Shown here: positions 9,815 to 16,946 of the stretch, piece by piece | How positions within the stretch are numbered: the stretch's first letter is position 1 | Layout: each line of letters begins with the position of its first letter | Source: Bog-756 sp038210245 | Lineage (GTDB): Bacteria; Actinomycetota; Acidimicrobiia; Acidimicrobiales; RAAP-2 | Direction: 5' to 3' | DNA length: 39,772 nucleotides | Assembly: GCA_038210245.1 (NCBI GenBank) | Contig: JBBQWW010000023.1 | Location: 1 to 39,772, forward strand | Made by a program: the position numbers and the translations under genes | Notes under the pieces: generated by a model | Seen by the model: only the letters and a program-made list of their open reading frames with translations | What the model was told of the DNA's origin: nothing | Databases searched by the model: none

Positions 9815-10560
9815 CGGTCGGCCCGCACCGGGTCGGCACCCGCCGGGGAGCTCGGCCGCGGAGACAGGGCCCGCTGCACGAAGCGCCGGAGCAGCCGGGT
9901 CCCCGCCGCCTCCACCTCGGCCAGCCGGGTGGGGTCGAGCGTGATCCCGGCGGGCAGGAACGGGGCCCATCCGACCGCCAGCTCGCGGTCCACCTCCACG
10001 TGGAACTGCAGGCCGTAGGCCCGGTCGCCCCATCGGAAGGCCTGATGGGGGAAGGAGCGGGAGGCGGCCAGGTGGACGGCCCCATCGGGGAGGGAGAAGG
10101 TGTCTTGGTGCCAGTGGAGGCACGGCACGGCGGTGGCCGACAGTCCGCCGTACTCGGGGCCGGTGACCGGGTCCAGCCGCCCGGGTCCGGTGAGCTCCAC
10201 CCGGCCCACTCCGATCTCGAGCTCGTCGCCGGTGGTCACCGCCGCCCCGAGCGCCATGGCCAGCTGCTGGGCGCCGAGGCCCACACCGAGCACCGGCATC
10301 CCCTCGGTGGCCACGGCCGCCATCAGGTCCCGCTCGGCCACCACCCAGGGGTGGTCGTCAGCGTCGTGGACACCCATGGGACCACCCAGGACCGCCAGTC
10401 CGGCCACGGACCCGGGATCGGGCAGCATCTCGCCACGGTCGAGGCGGACCACGGCGTAGGCCTGGCCGGCCAGGCGGAGCTCGTCGCCGATCAGCCCCGG
10501 ACCCTCGTGGGCCACATGCTGGAGGACGGCCCACCCTGGAGGAGGGGCGGCGCCCGTCAC
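9811..10560 (-). CDS. Class I glutamine-amidotransferase-like protein lacking the nucleophilic Cys
   Basis: 249 residues from GTG at 10558-10560. The fold is that of GuaA-type GATase domains: LAVLGGPMGVHDADDHPWVVAERDLM, then the nucleophile elbow, then HWHQDTFSLPDGAVHLAAS, then YGLQFHVEVD with His187 and Glu189 of the triad. At the elbow the family has G-x-C-x-G-A-Q; here it reads LGVGLGAQQLA, so the nucleophile position, residue 94, is Gly. The codon is GGC on the coding strand with no sign of a frameshift. Such a protein should not hydrolyse glutamine by the normal mechanism. It may bind a gamma-glutamyl ligand or act by another route. It lies 20 nt after the PIG-L gene and overlaps trhA, so the three are one operon. 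Confidence 0.87.
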   Translation of the reverse strand: MTGAAPPPGWAVLQHVAHEGPGLIGDELRLAGQAYAVVRLDRGEMLPDPGSVAGLAVLGGPMGVHDADDHPWVVAERDLMAAVATEGMPVLGVGLGAQQLAMALGAAVTTGDELEIGVGRVELTGPGRLDPVTGPEYGGLSATAVPCLHWHQDTFSLPDGAVHLAASRSFPHQAFRWGDRAYGLQFHVEVDRELAVGWAPFLPAGITLDPTRLAEVEAAGTRLLRRFVQRALSPRPSSPAGADPVRADR

Positions 10561-10580
10561 CGGATCATGCCGTCACCGCG

Positions 10581-11333
10581 TCACGCCGTCGACACCACGT
10601 GGAACGCCTCTGCCAGCCGACCGTCGGGCAGTCCGGCGGCCAGGGCGGTTCCCGACATCCAGCTCCGGAGCAGCTCGTGGAGGTGTTCACCGTCGCCCAC
10701 CTGACTCCGGTGGGACCGGAGAGCGGCCAACTTGCGGTCGAAGTACTCGGTGGCGTCCACCGCGCGGTCGGCACGGTCGGTGGTCATGATCCACAGTTCG
10801 GGCACGGTGTGGGGCTCGAGCCCCTCCGTGAGGAGTTCGGGGAAGGCAAAAGGGTTGCGGGCGTCGGGATAGACGGCACAGGCGGCGGCCTCACCGGCGG
10901 CCAGGTGGTCGGGATGGCTGGCGTAGATGCGCGCCCAGTTCCGTTCGGGGGAGGGGGCCACGACACGGTCAGGCCGGAAGCGGCGGATGACCCGCGCCAT
11001 GTCGCGACGGAGATCGAGGTCGGCCTGGAGCCGGCCGTCCGGATAGCCGAGGAAGGTCAGATCGGTCACCCCCACCTCACCGGCGGCAGTGGTCTGCTCG
11101 GCGCGCCGGATGGCGGCCATCTCGGTCCGCGGCAGTGATCGGTCGTCGCCGCCGGCCTCGCCGTCGGTGGCGATGCAGTAGGCCACCTCGACCCCGGCGT
11201 CGGTCCACACGGCCACCGAACCGGCGGCGGCGAAGTCCACGTCGTCGGGGTGAGCGGCCACCACCAGAATGCGCTCGACCCCCTCGACGCCGGCACCCAC
11301 GGTCATGGGCTGGTTGAAGTGGTGCTCAGGCAC
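10581..11333 (-). CDS. PIG-L (LmbE) family deacetylase
   Basis: 250 residues from GTG at 11331-11333, chosen for the AGGAGG ribosome binding site 5 nt upstream; the later ATG at residue 10 has none. The zinc motif is VVAAHPDDVDFAAAG with His28 and Asp31, and the third ligand lies in ASHPDHLAAGE (His140 to His143). The group includes the mycothiol enzymes MshB (GlcNAc-Ins deacetylase) and Mca (mycothiol S-conjugate amidase), plus sugar deacetylases. Length and the ERNWARIYASHPDH block fit the general PIG-L family better than MshB itself, so the substrate is open. First gene of the operon with the Cys-less amidotransferase and trhA. Confidence 0.9.
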   Translation of the reverse strand: MPEHHFNQPMTVGAGVEGVERILVVAAHPDDVDFAAAGSVAVWTDAGVEVAYCIATDGEAGGDDRSLPRTEMAAIRRAEQTTAAGEVGVTDLTFLGYPDGRLQADLDLRRDMARVIRRFRPDRVVAPSPERNWARIYASHPDHLAAGEAAACAVYPDARNPFAFPELLTEGLEPHTVPELWIMTTDRADRAVDATEYFDRKLAALRSHRSQVGDGEHLHELLRSWMSGTALAAGLPDGRLAEAFHVVSTA

Positions 11334-11428
11334 ACGTTCCTCCTCGATGGAATGGCGGGCGGCACCGTGCCCGACGGGCCGGTGCGACAACCGACGCCGA
11401 TGGTGTCGGCCCGGGACAGCGGGGAAGC

Positions 11429-12664
11429 TCAGCCCTCGAGAGGGTTCCAGGCGGAGAGGTCCTTCAGCCGAGGATCGTTGGAGAAGATTTCCACGATCGG
11501 CGACCGGAGGCCGATGCGGGTCTGGATGCGCTCGATCTCCAGGACCTGGTTCCACTGGACCAGAGTGACCACCAGACCGGCCTCGCCGGCCCGGGCGGTG
11601 CGGCCCGAGCGGTGGAGGTAGGCCTTGTGATCCTCGGGAGGATCGAAGTGGATGACCACGTCGACCATGTCGATGTCGAGACCCCGTGCGGCCACATCCG
11701 TGGCCACCAGGGCCGGCAGCTTTCCCTCGCTGAAGTCCTTCAGGGTGCGCTCGCGGTTGGACTGGCGGAGGTCGCCGTGGATGGCGTCGGCCTTGACCCC
11801 CTCCTTGCGGAGCTGCTCCACCAGACGGTCGGCTCCCCGCTTGGTGCGCACGAAGACCAGCGTCTTCTCCGAGTTCTGGCAGATGGCGGCGGCCACCTTG
11901 ACCCGGTCCATCTGGTGCACCTCGAGGAACCGGTGCTCCATGGCGTCCACCGTGGTGCTGGGCGACGCCACCTCGTGAAGGACCGGATCGGTGAGGTAGC
12001 GGCTGACCAGGCGGTCCACGGCTCCGTCCAGCGTGGCGGAGAACAGAAGGGTTTGGTGCTCCCGCTCGAGGCGGCGCAGCACCCACTCCACCTGGGGCAT
12101 GAAGCCCATGTCGGCCATACGGTCCGCCTCGTCGAGGACGAGGGTCTCGATATCGGCCACCGAGAGCTCCCCCCGGTCGCCCAGGTCGATGAGGCGACCC
12201 GGAGTGGCGATGATCACGTCGACTCCCTTGCGGAGCTTCTTGACCTGGCGCTCGATGTCGGCCCCGCCGTACACGGCGACGATCCGGAGCCCGGCCTCGT
12301 CGGCCAGGGGCTCGAGGACCTCGCTCACCTGGACGGCCAGTTCGCGGGTGGGTACCAGCACCAGGGCCCGGGGACGACCGGGCTCGGTGGAGCGGGCGGC
12401 CATGGTGCGCTGCAGCAGCGGGACGCCGAAGGCCAGGGTCTTACCCGAGCCGGTCTTGGCCTTGCCGCACACATCGCGGCCCGCGAGGGCGTCAGCCACC
12501 GTCATGGCCTGGATGGCGAAGGTATGGGTGATGCCCTGGGCGGCCAGCGCCTTGACCAGGGCCGGGTCGACGCCCAGCGAGGCAAAGGACTGCGCCTCGG
12601 CCTCGGCCGTGGGGAGGTCGGAGGGATCGAGGACGCGATCCGACGGATCGGCGGTGGTGGTCAT
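11429..12664 (-). CDS. DEAD-box ATP-dependent RNA helicase
   Basis: 411 residues from ATG at 12662-12664. All main motifs are present: Q motif region GITHTFAIQAMTV (44-56), motif I AKTGSGKT (69-76), Ia PTRELA, Ib TPGR, motif II DEAD (179-182), motif III SAT (209-211), IVa FVRTKRGAD, V ATDVAARGLD and VI HRSGRTARAG (about 361). It unwinds short RNA duplexes, probably in ribosome assembly or mRNA decay, often in the cold. The chosen start lacks a strong ribosome binding site. The frame is open 58 codons further up to a promoter-like TAGACT, so either the mRNA has a leader of about 170 nt or the protein has an N-terminal extension. Confidence 0.94.
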   Translation of the reverse strand: MTTTADPSDRVLDPSDLPTAEAEAQSFASLGVDPALVKALAAQGITHTFAIQAMTVADALAGRDVCGKAKTGSGKTLAFGVPLLQRTMAARSTEPGRPRALVLVPTRELAVQVSEVLEPLADEAGLRIVAVYGGADIERQVKKLRKGVDVIIATPGRLIDLGDRGELSVADIETLVLDEADRMADMGFMPQVEWVLRRLEREHQTLLFSATLDGAVDRLVSRYLTDPVLHEVASPSTTVDAMEHRFLEVHQMDRVKVAAAICQNSEKTLVFVRTKRGADRLVEQLRKEGVKADAIHGDLRQSNRERTLKDFSEGKLPALVATDVAARGLDIDMVDVVIHFDPPEDHKAYLHRSGRTARAGEAGLVVTLVQWNQVLEIERIQTRIGLRSPIVEIFSNDPRLKDLSAWNPLEG

Positions 12665-13051
12665 GGGGTTCAGAAGCTCTCTCTCATCGTTCAGTGACGG
12701 CCGGAAGCCGACCGTCGACACCGTGCCAATCACGGATGCCTGCGGGCCCGCCTCGGGCCATCGTCCGGTCTGCGTCGGCATACCGGAAACAGGATGAGGA
12801 AGACCCCGGTAGCAGAGCACCAGCTCCACCACAGACACCAGTCTACCTGGGATTTCCCACTACACCAGCCCACGGGCCTCCGGCGGACGGGATGCGGGGG
12901 TGGGAGACGGCTTGGCGAGGGTTGGAAGAAGTCTGAGGTCGGGGCCCTCCTCGCCCCTTCGGGCTCAGCCGTTCCGAGCGGGGCCGGAGTGTGCCATCGT
13001 GGGCCGAGGCCGGCACCCCGCCCGGCCCCCCACCACGAAAGGAAGCCGACC
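12665..13051. other. Divergent intergenic region between helicase and peroxiredoxin genes
   Basis: 387 nt without a convincing gene. It carries the possible helicase promoter (TAGACT at 12840-12845, minus strand, with a weak CTGGTG 17 nt upstream) and an in-frame open stretch leading into the helicase. The right half, next to the peroxiredoxin gene, is GC-rich and shows only the ribosome binding site GAAAGGAAG before the ATG. I see no tRNA or known riboswitch. Confidence 0.6.
12840..12859 (-). promoter_or_regulatory. Possible helicase promoter with inverted repeat in the spacer
   Basis: TAGACT (-10, minus strand, 12845-12840) with the arms TGGGA and TCCCA (12848-12859, 2-nt gap) directly behind it in the -35/-10 spacer. 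The symmetric element could be an operator. GTG codons in the helicase frame begin 7 nt downstream of the -10. Confidence 0.35.
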
Positions 13052-13516
13052 ATGGGAACACTCGCCGCCGGCGACAAGGCCCCCGCCTTCACCCTCCCCG
13101 ACCAGGACGGCAAGCTGGTCTCCTCCAAGGACCTGGCTGGAAAGCGGTTCGTCCTCTACTTCTACCCCCGGGACGACACGCCCGGCTGCACCAAGGAGGC
13201 GTGTCAGTTCAACGACAACCTGCACGCCTTCGCCAAGGCCAAGGTGCCGGTCCTCGGGGTCTCCGGGGACACGGCGGAGAAACATCAGAAGTTCCGGGCC
13301 AAGTACGGCCTGACCTTCCCCCTCCTCACCGATGCCGACCACTCCGTGGGTGAGGCCTACGGTGCCTGGGGCGAGAAGACTCTCTACGGCAAGAAGTCCA
13401 TCGGGGTCATCCGCTCCACCTTCCTCATCGCCGCCGACGGAACCATCGCCCGGCCCTGGTACCACGTGAAGGCCGACGGGCACGCGGCCAAGGTGCTGGC
13501 CGAACTGGAGGGCTGA
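13052..13516 (+). CDS. bcp: PrxQ/BCP thioredoxin-dependent peroxiredoxin
   Basis: 154 residues from ATG at 13052 behind the ribosome binding site GAAAGGAAG. The motif YFYPRDDTPGCTKEACQF gives peroxidatic Cys47 and resolving Cys52, the exact PrxQ consensus. FPLLTDADHSVGEAYGAWGEK and GVIRSTFLIAADGTI are also typical. It detoxifies H2O2 and alkyl peroxides. It is the second PrxQ of the window and closer to the family consensus than the gene at 3744, so it probably does the main peroxidase work. It is convergent with the marR gene. Confidence 0.96.
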   Translation: MGTLAAGDKAPAFTLPDQDGKLVSSKDLAGKRFVLYFYPRDDTPGCTKEACQFNDNLHAFAKAKVPVLGVSGDTAEKHQKFRAKYGLTFPLLTDADHSVGEAYGAWGEKTLYGKKSIGVIRSTFLIAADGTIARPWYHVKADGHAAKVLAELEG

Positions 13517-13563
13517 GCGCCACAGCGGTCGTCGGCTGCGGCCGATCGGGGCCTCGAGGAGCC

Positions 13564-14028
13564 TCAGTCGGGCGGTGCACCCCGGCCCAGGGCGGCCAGA
13601 GCCCCGGTGAACGAGGACCGTGCCCGGCCGAGGGGTCCGAAGAAGGCTTCGTCACACGCCTCCACGGCCACCACGGCCCGGTTGGCCAGGGCGGCGCCCC
13701 CATCGGTCACGGTCAGCGACCGTGCCCGACCGTCGGTGTCGTGGGCCGAACGGACCAGGAGTTGGCGACGCTCCAGGCCGCGGACCACCTGGGAGGTCAT
13801 CATGGGGTCGGTGCCGGCGAAGTCGGCCAGCCGGCGCTGCGTGACCGGCCCGTCGGCACCCAGCCAGGTGAGGGCGGCCAGCAGCACGAACTGCACGTGG
13901 GTCAGGTCGAACGGCTTGAGGGCGGCGCGCTGGGCCGCCTGCCAACGGTTGGTCACCTGCCAGAGGAGCAGGCCGGGGCTCTCCTCCGATCGAGAGAATT
14001 CGGTGGCCAGCCGGCGGTCGGCGCTCAC
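13564..14028 (-). CDS. MarR-family transcriptional regulator
   Basis: 154 residues from GTG at 14026-14028, overlapping the EVE gene stop by 4 nt. The winged-helix core is LTHVQFVLLAALTWLGADGPVTQRRLADFAGTDPMMTSQVVRGLERRQLLVRSAHDTDGRARSLTVTDGGAAL, residues about 42-116, with the MarR wing D-x-D-x-R-A-R. MarR proteins are dimers that usually repress their own operon from a palindrome and let go when they bind a phenolic or lipid ligand or when a Cys is oxidised. A matching palindrome lies over the operon promoter at 14917-14934. Its targets are therefore probably the SRPBCC and EVE genes. Confidence 0.92.
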   Translation of the reverse strand: MSADRRLATEFSRSEESPGLLLWQVTNRWQAAQRAALKPFDLTHVQFVLLAALTWLGADGPVTQRRLADFAGTDPMMTSQVVRGLERRQLLVRSAHDTDGRARSLTVTDGGAALANRAVVAVEACDEAFFGPLGRARSSFTGALAALGRGAPPD

Positions 14029-14459
14029 GGTCCGGACAGTGCGGCGGAGCTGGACCCCATGGCGCGGGCGATGCACCCGAAGTCGTGCTCGCTCAGCTCG
14101 AGCAGGCCCCTTCGCAGCGGATAGCCCCAGTTCGGGCCCTGGGTCAGCTCGAGTTCCTGCTGCAGACCGGCGATGGGGGTGTCGATGGCCCCGGTGTCGT
14201 AGCGCACCCTGCGTCGCCACGGCCGGAACTCCCCCTCGTCGGCCTGGAACACTTCGTCGTCGGCGATCCGGCCGATGGCGGTGAAGGCCCGCAGGGGGAC
14301 GGTGTCGTCGAGGGAGACCCGTGGCGAGTAGTAGACCAGTCCGTCCCCGGCCCGCATCCGGGCCAGGCCGGCATGCTTGCCGTGACCGATCTGAGCGATG
14401 CCCAAGGCCACACCCCGCCGGACGTGGTCTCGGGACACCACGCCGAGCCACGCAGTCAT
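14025..14459 (-). CDS. EVE-domain (UPF0310) protein
   Basis: 144 residues from ATG at 14457-14459, overlapping the upstream SRPBCC stop (ATGA) and the downstream marR start (GTGA). EVE features are MTAWLGVVSRDHVRRGVALGIAQIGHGK, RMRAGDGLVYYSPR, LRAFTAIGRIADDEVFQ and the C-terminal PNWGYPLRRGLLELSEHDFGCIARAMG. EVE domains share the PUA-like fold of YTH readers and bind modified bases in DNA or RNA; many sit in restriction or toxin systems, but stand-alone actinobacterial ones like this have no assigned role. The operon with a small-ligand-binding SRPBCC protein and a MarR repressor is unusual. Confidence 0.87.
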   Translation of the reverse strand: MTAWLGVVSRDHVRRGVALGIAQIGHGKHAGLARMRAGDGLVYYSPRVSLDDTVPLRAFTAIGRIADDEVFQADEGEFRPWRRRVRYDTGAIDTPIAGLQQELELTQGPNWGYPLRRGLLELSEHDFGCIARAMGSSSAALSGP

Positions 14460-14911
14460 CGGTCGACCTCGGTGTCGGTGTCGGTGTCGGTGTCGGCCTC
14501 GGCCACCTCCACCAGTCGTCGGAGCCCGGCCGGGGTGGACTCGGCGATGCCCTTCCCCATCGCCAGCTTCCACAGCCGGGCCAGCGGTCCGTCGATGGAC
14601 ACCTCGATGTCGACAGCGGTATGACCGTCATCCCCGACTCCGACCAGATGGCGGATGGTCAGGGCCGCCCCGAACAGGGTGGAGCAGTCCGTGAACTCGC
14701 GGCCGTCCACCAGCGTCCGGATCCCGAACGCCACCTTCGGACCGCCCTTGGGTTTGAGGGTGCCGGTGGTGCCCTCGACGAACGGGCCGTCTCGTCGGAC
14801 CCAGAGGATGGCCACGTCCCACTCCGGCCAGGTGCCCATGTCGGCCCACCGATCGAAGAAGGCCGATGGCGGTGCGGTCGAAGTGGCATGGGCGGTGCTG
14901 AGCACGAACAC
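14456..14911 (-). CDS. SRPBCC (START/AHSA1-like) ligand-binding protein
   Basis: 151 residues from GTG at 14909-14911, chosen because a -10-like AATACT ends 6 nt before it; GTG codons at 14903 and 14912 are alternatives. The fold is recognised from STAPPSAFFDRWADMGTWPEWDVAI, then the beta strands with GTTGTLKPKGGPKVAFGI, and the long C-terminal helix GPLARLWKLAMGKGIAESTPAGLRRLVEVAE. Such proteins form a hydrophobic cavity for lipids or polyketides. The tail is a Thr-Asp run (TDTDTDTE) coded by a hexanucleotide repeat. First gene of the operon with the EVE and MarR genes, and probably repressed by MarR. Confidence 0.82.
   Translation of the reverse strand: MFVLSTAHATSTAPPSAFFDRWADMGTWPEWDVAILWVRRDGPFVEGTTGTLKPKGGPKVAFGIRTLVDGREFTDCSTLFGAALTIRHLVGVGDDGHTAVDIEVSIDGPLARLWKLAMGKGIAESTPAGLRRLVEVAEADTDTDTDTEVDR
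14471..14494. repeat. Hexanucleotide repeat (GGTGTC)x4 in SRPBCC C-terminus
   Basis: Four perfect GGTGTC units on the plus strand code for the Thr-Asp run at the protein tail, just before the stop and the EVE start. Slippage would change the tail by two residues per unit and keep the frame. Confidence 0.9.
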
Positions 14912-14916
14912 CACTT

Positions 14917-14934
14917 TAGTATTCGCGCTTACTA
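14917..14934. promoter_or_regulatory. Palindromic operator over the SRPBCC-EVE-marR promoter
   Basis: TAGTA-N8-TACTA, a perfect 5-bp inverted repeat in an AT-rich island of otherwise GC-rich DNA. It overlaps the -10-like AATACT (minus strand, 14923-14918) that ends 6 nt before the SRPBCC GTG. Size and position fit a MarR dimer site, so the MarR of this operon is the natural candidate. Confidence 0.65.
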
Positions 14935-14975
14935 CTCTGCCGTCAAGAGCGGACCCTCGTCCCTGCCCTCCGGCT

Positions 14976-15758
14976 TCAGCCCTGGTGGTCAGGGCACCAC
15001 CACGAGGTCCGCCCGCCAACGGTGGACCGGGTCAGTTCGGTCCCGTCCCGGGGGCAGCGTCCCCCCGGACGGCGCTCGTCCATCAGCTGGCCGGTGTGGG
15101 ACCCACCCGCCCCCGCCAGGTCGGCCAGGGTCCGGCCCAGGTTCCGGTGGAGGCGCCGGATCTCGTTCGGGGTGAGCGAGTCCGACGAGCGGAGCGGGGA
15201 GAGCGCCGCCCGCCAGAGCAGCTCGTCGACGATCAGGTTCCCTATTCCGGCCACCTTCGACTGATCCAGGAGCCGGGCCTTCAGCGGGGAGCGCGACGCA
15301 CGGAGCGTGGCCGCCAGTTGGGCCACGGTGATGGCGGCGGCATCGGGACCCAGCCCGGAGATGTCGGGGTCGAGCAGGACGCCACCGAGCCGGCGGGGAT
15401 CGTGCACGACCAGCGAGCCGCCGTCGTCAAACCCCACCTTCCACCGGTCCCACGCCGGATCCCGACGCTTCGACGCGTACTGCATCTGGTCCACCCCCCT
15501 CCGTTGGTCGACCACCAGCGTTCCCGTCATCCCGAAGCGGAGGCCCACGGTCGGGCCGCTGTCCACCTCGAGGAGGAGGAGCTTGCCGATCCGGCGGGCC
15601 GCGGTGAACCGGTGTCCGACCAGGGCCCGTCGGAGGGCCGGCCCGGTAGCCGCTCCCTTCAGAAACCACGCGTCGGGACAGTACAGCGAGGCGATGGGGC
15701 GGTCGATGGCCTCCTCAGCCAGCTGACGGTACGTCTCGACTTCGAGCATCTCGGGCAC
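14976..15758 (-). CDS. Fpg/Nei-family DNA glycosylase with altered zinc finger
   Basis: 260 residues from GTG at 15756-15758. After removal of Met the N-terminus is Pro-Glu (MPEMLEVETY), as needed for Schiff-base chemistry. Lys59 in RRIGKLLLLEVDSG and the block GLRFGMTGTLVV are typical, as is the helix-two-turn-helix SKVAGIGNLIVDELLWRA. It excises oxidised bases and cuts the abasic site. The C-terminal zinc finger is normally C-x2-C-x16-C-x2-C. Here the ligand positions are Cys235, Asp238, Cys255 and His258 (CPRDGTEL and WWCPDHQ). Spacing is kept, so a zinc site with mixed ligands or a degenerate finger are both possible. Fpg and Nei cannot be told apart here. Confidence 0.88.
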   Translation of the reverse strand: MPEMLEVETYRQLAEEAIDRPIASLYCPDAWFLKGAATGPALRRALVGHRFTAARRIGKLLLLEVDSGPTVGLRFGMTGTLVVDQRRGVDQMQYASKRRDPAWDRWKVGFDDGGSLVVHDPRRLGGVLLDPDISGLGPDAAAITVAQLAATLRASRSPLKARLLDQSKVAGIGNLIVDELLWRAALSPLRSSDSLTPNEIRRLHRNLGRTLADLAGAGGSHTGQLMDERRPGGRCPRDGTELTRSTVGGRTSWWCPDHQG

Positions 15759-15764
15759 GAGCCG

Positions 15765-15770
15765 AGGGTA
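15765..15770 (-). promoter_or_regulatory. Leaderless-type -10 of the Fpg/Nei gene
   Basis: TACCCT on the minus strand with exactly 6 nt to the GTG. It faces the promoter of the divergent F420 gene, about 40 nt away. Confidence 0.5.
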
Positions 15771-15806
15771 GCCAACCGCGTGCGTCACCCGTCCAGCAGG
15801 CCTCGC

Positions 15807-15812
15807 TAGGGT
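15807..15812 (+). promoter_or_regulatory. Leaderless-type -10 of the F420 oxidoreductase gene
   Basis: TAGGGT with exactly 6 nt to the ATG at 15819. Confidence 0.5.
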
Positions 15813-15818
15813 TGGGCC

Positions 15819-16946
15819 ATGCCCCCCGAGAAGCCCCACTGGGCCGAGCTCTTCACCGAGGTCGTCACGTCCGGACTGTGCACCGGCTGCGCCGGCTGCA
15901 TCGTGGCGTGCCCGTACGATGTCCTGTCCTACGACGACACCGGTGGCAAGTACAAGCCGTTCCACATCGACGCCGACGGCGGCGCCGAGAGCTGCACCCA
16001 CGGGGTCAAAGGGTGCACCATGTGCACCCGGGCCTGTCCCCGGTTCCGACTGTGGGAGCCGGAGATCGACACCCACCTGTTCGGACGCGAGCGGACCACC
16101 GAGGAGGTGGCCGGGGTGTCCCAGGACATCCTGCTGGTCCGGTCCACCGACCCGGAGATCCTCGAACTGGGACAGGACGGCGGGCTGGTCTCCGCTTTGC
16201 TCATCTGGGCCCTCGAGCACGACATGATCGACGCCGCCCTGGTATCCAACCTCGAGGGGGACGGCTCCACCTGGAAGGCGGTGCCCGGCCTGGCCACCAA
16301 CCGGGCCGAGGTGCTGGCCGCCGCCGGGTCGAGGTACACGTACTCGGCCAATCCGTTGGCCTACCCCCTGGCCATCGAGGCCGGGGCCGAGCGCATCGCC
16401 CTGGTGGGCATGGGGTGCCAGGCCTCCGCCGCCCCGGTGATGAAGGCCCGCAAGGCCGGCAAGATCGCCCGTCGACTGTCCCTCACCATCGGCCTGCTGT
16501 GCTCCAAGACCTTCGACGACGCCATCTTCCCCGAGCTGTTCGAGGCCAAGTACGGGATAGCCCGGGCCGACATCGCCAAGATGAACATCAAGGGCGTGTT
16601 CCAGGTGTGGACGCGGGACGGAGCGTTCCACGAGATCCCCCTCAAGGAGGCCCACGCCTGGACCCGCGAGGGGTGCAAGTCGTGTCCGGACTTCGCCGCC
16701 GAGCACGCGGACATCTCCACCGGTGGGATCGGAGCGTTCAGCGACTGGACCCTGACCCTGGTCCGCACGGACATCGGACGGGAGCTGATCGAGGGCATGG
16801 TCGCCGGTGGGGCCATCGAGACCCGACCCGGGGACGACGACCCCGGGGCCATCGCCCTGCTCCAGCGGTTGGCCCGGGTCAGCCGGAAGCGGTGGCCGGA
16901 GACCGCGGTGCCCATGCCCCGTCGACTGCCCGACCCGGCCGTATGA
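15819..16946 (+). CDS. FrhB/FdhB-type coenzyme F420 oxidoreductase, ferredoxin-fused
   Basis: 375 residues. Two Fe-S motifs lie at the N-terminus, CTGCAGCIVACP (about 21-32) and CTMCTRACP (about 67-75), each able to hold a [4Fe-4S] cluster. They are followed by the FrhB N-domain (LGQDGGLVSALLIWALEHDMIDAALVS) and the FrhB C-domain (GMGCQASAAPVMKARK, GLLCSKTF, MNIKGVFQVWTRDG, HAWTREGCKSCPDFAAEHADISTGGIGA). The family moves electrons between F420H2, through FAD, and Fe-S carriers; F420 is common in actinobacteria. No hydrogenase or formate dehydrogenase subunit lies nearby, so the partner is unknown. The protein may reduce ferredoxin or another acceptor on its own. Confidence 0.92.
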   Translation: MPPEKPHWAELFTEVVTSGLCTGCAGCIVACPYDVLSYDDTGGKYKPFHIDADGGAESCTHGVKGCTMCTRACPRFRLWEPEIDTHLFGRERTTEEVAGVSQDILLVRSTDPEILELGQDGGLVSALLIWALEHDMIDAALVSNLEGDGSTWKAVPGLATNRAEVLAAAGSRYTYSANPLAYPLAIEAGAERIALVGMGCQASAAPVMKARKAGKIARRLSLTIGLLCSKTFDDAIFPELFEAKYGIARADIAKMNIKGVFQVWTRDGAFHEIPLKEAHAWTREGCKSCPDFAAEHADISTGGIGAFSDWTLTLVRTDIGRELIEGMVAGGAIETRPGDDDPGAIALLQRLARVSRKRWPETAVPMPRRLPDPAV

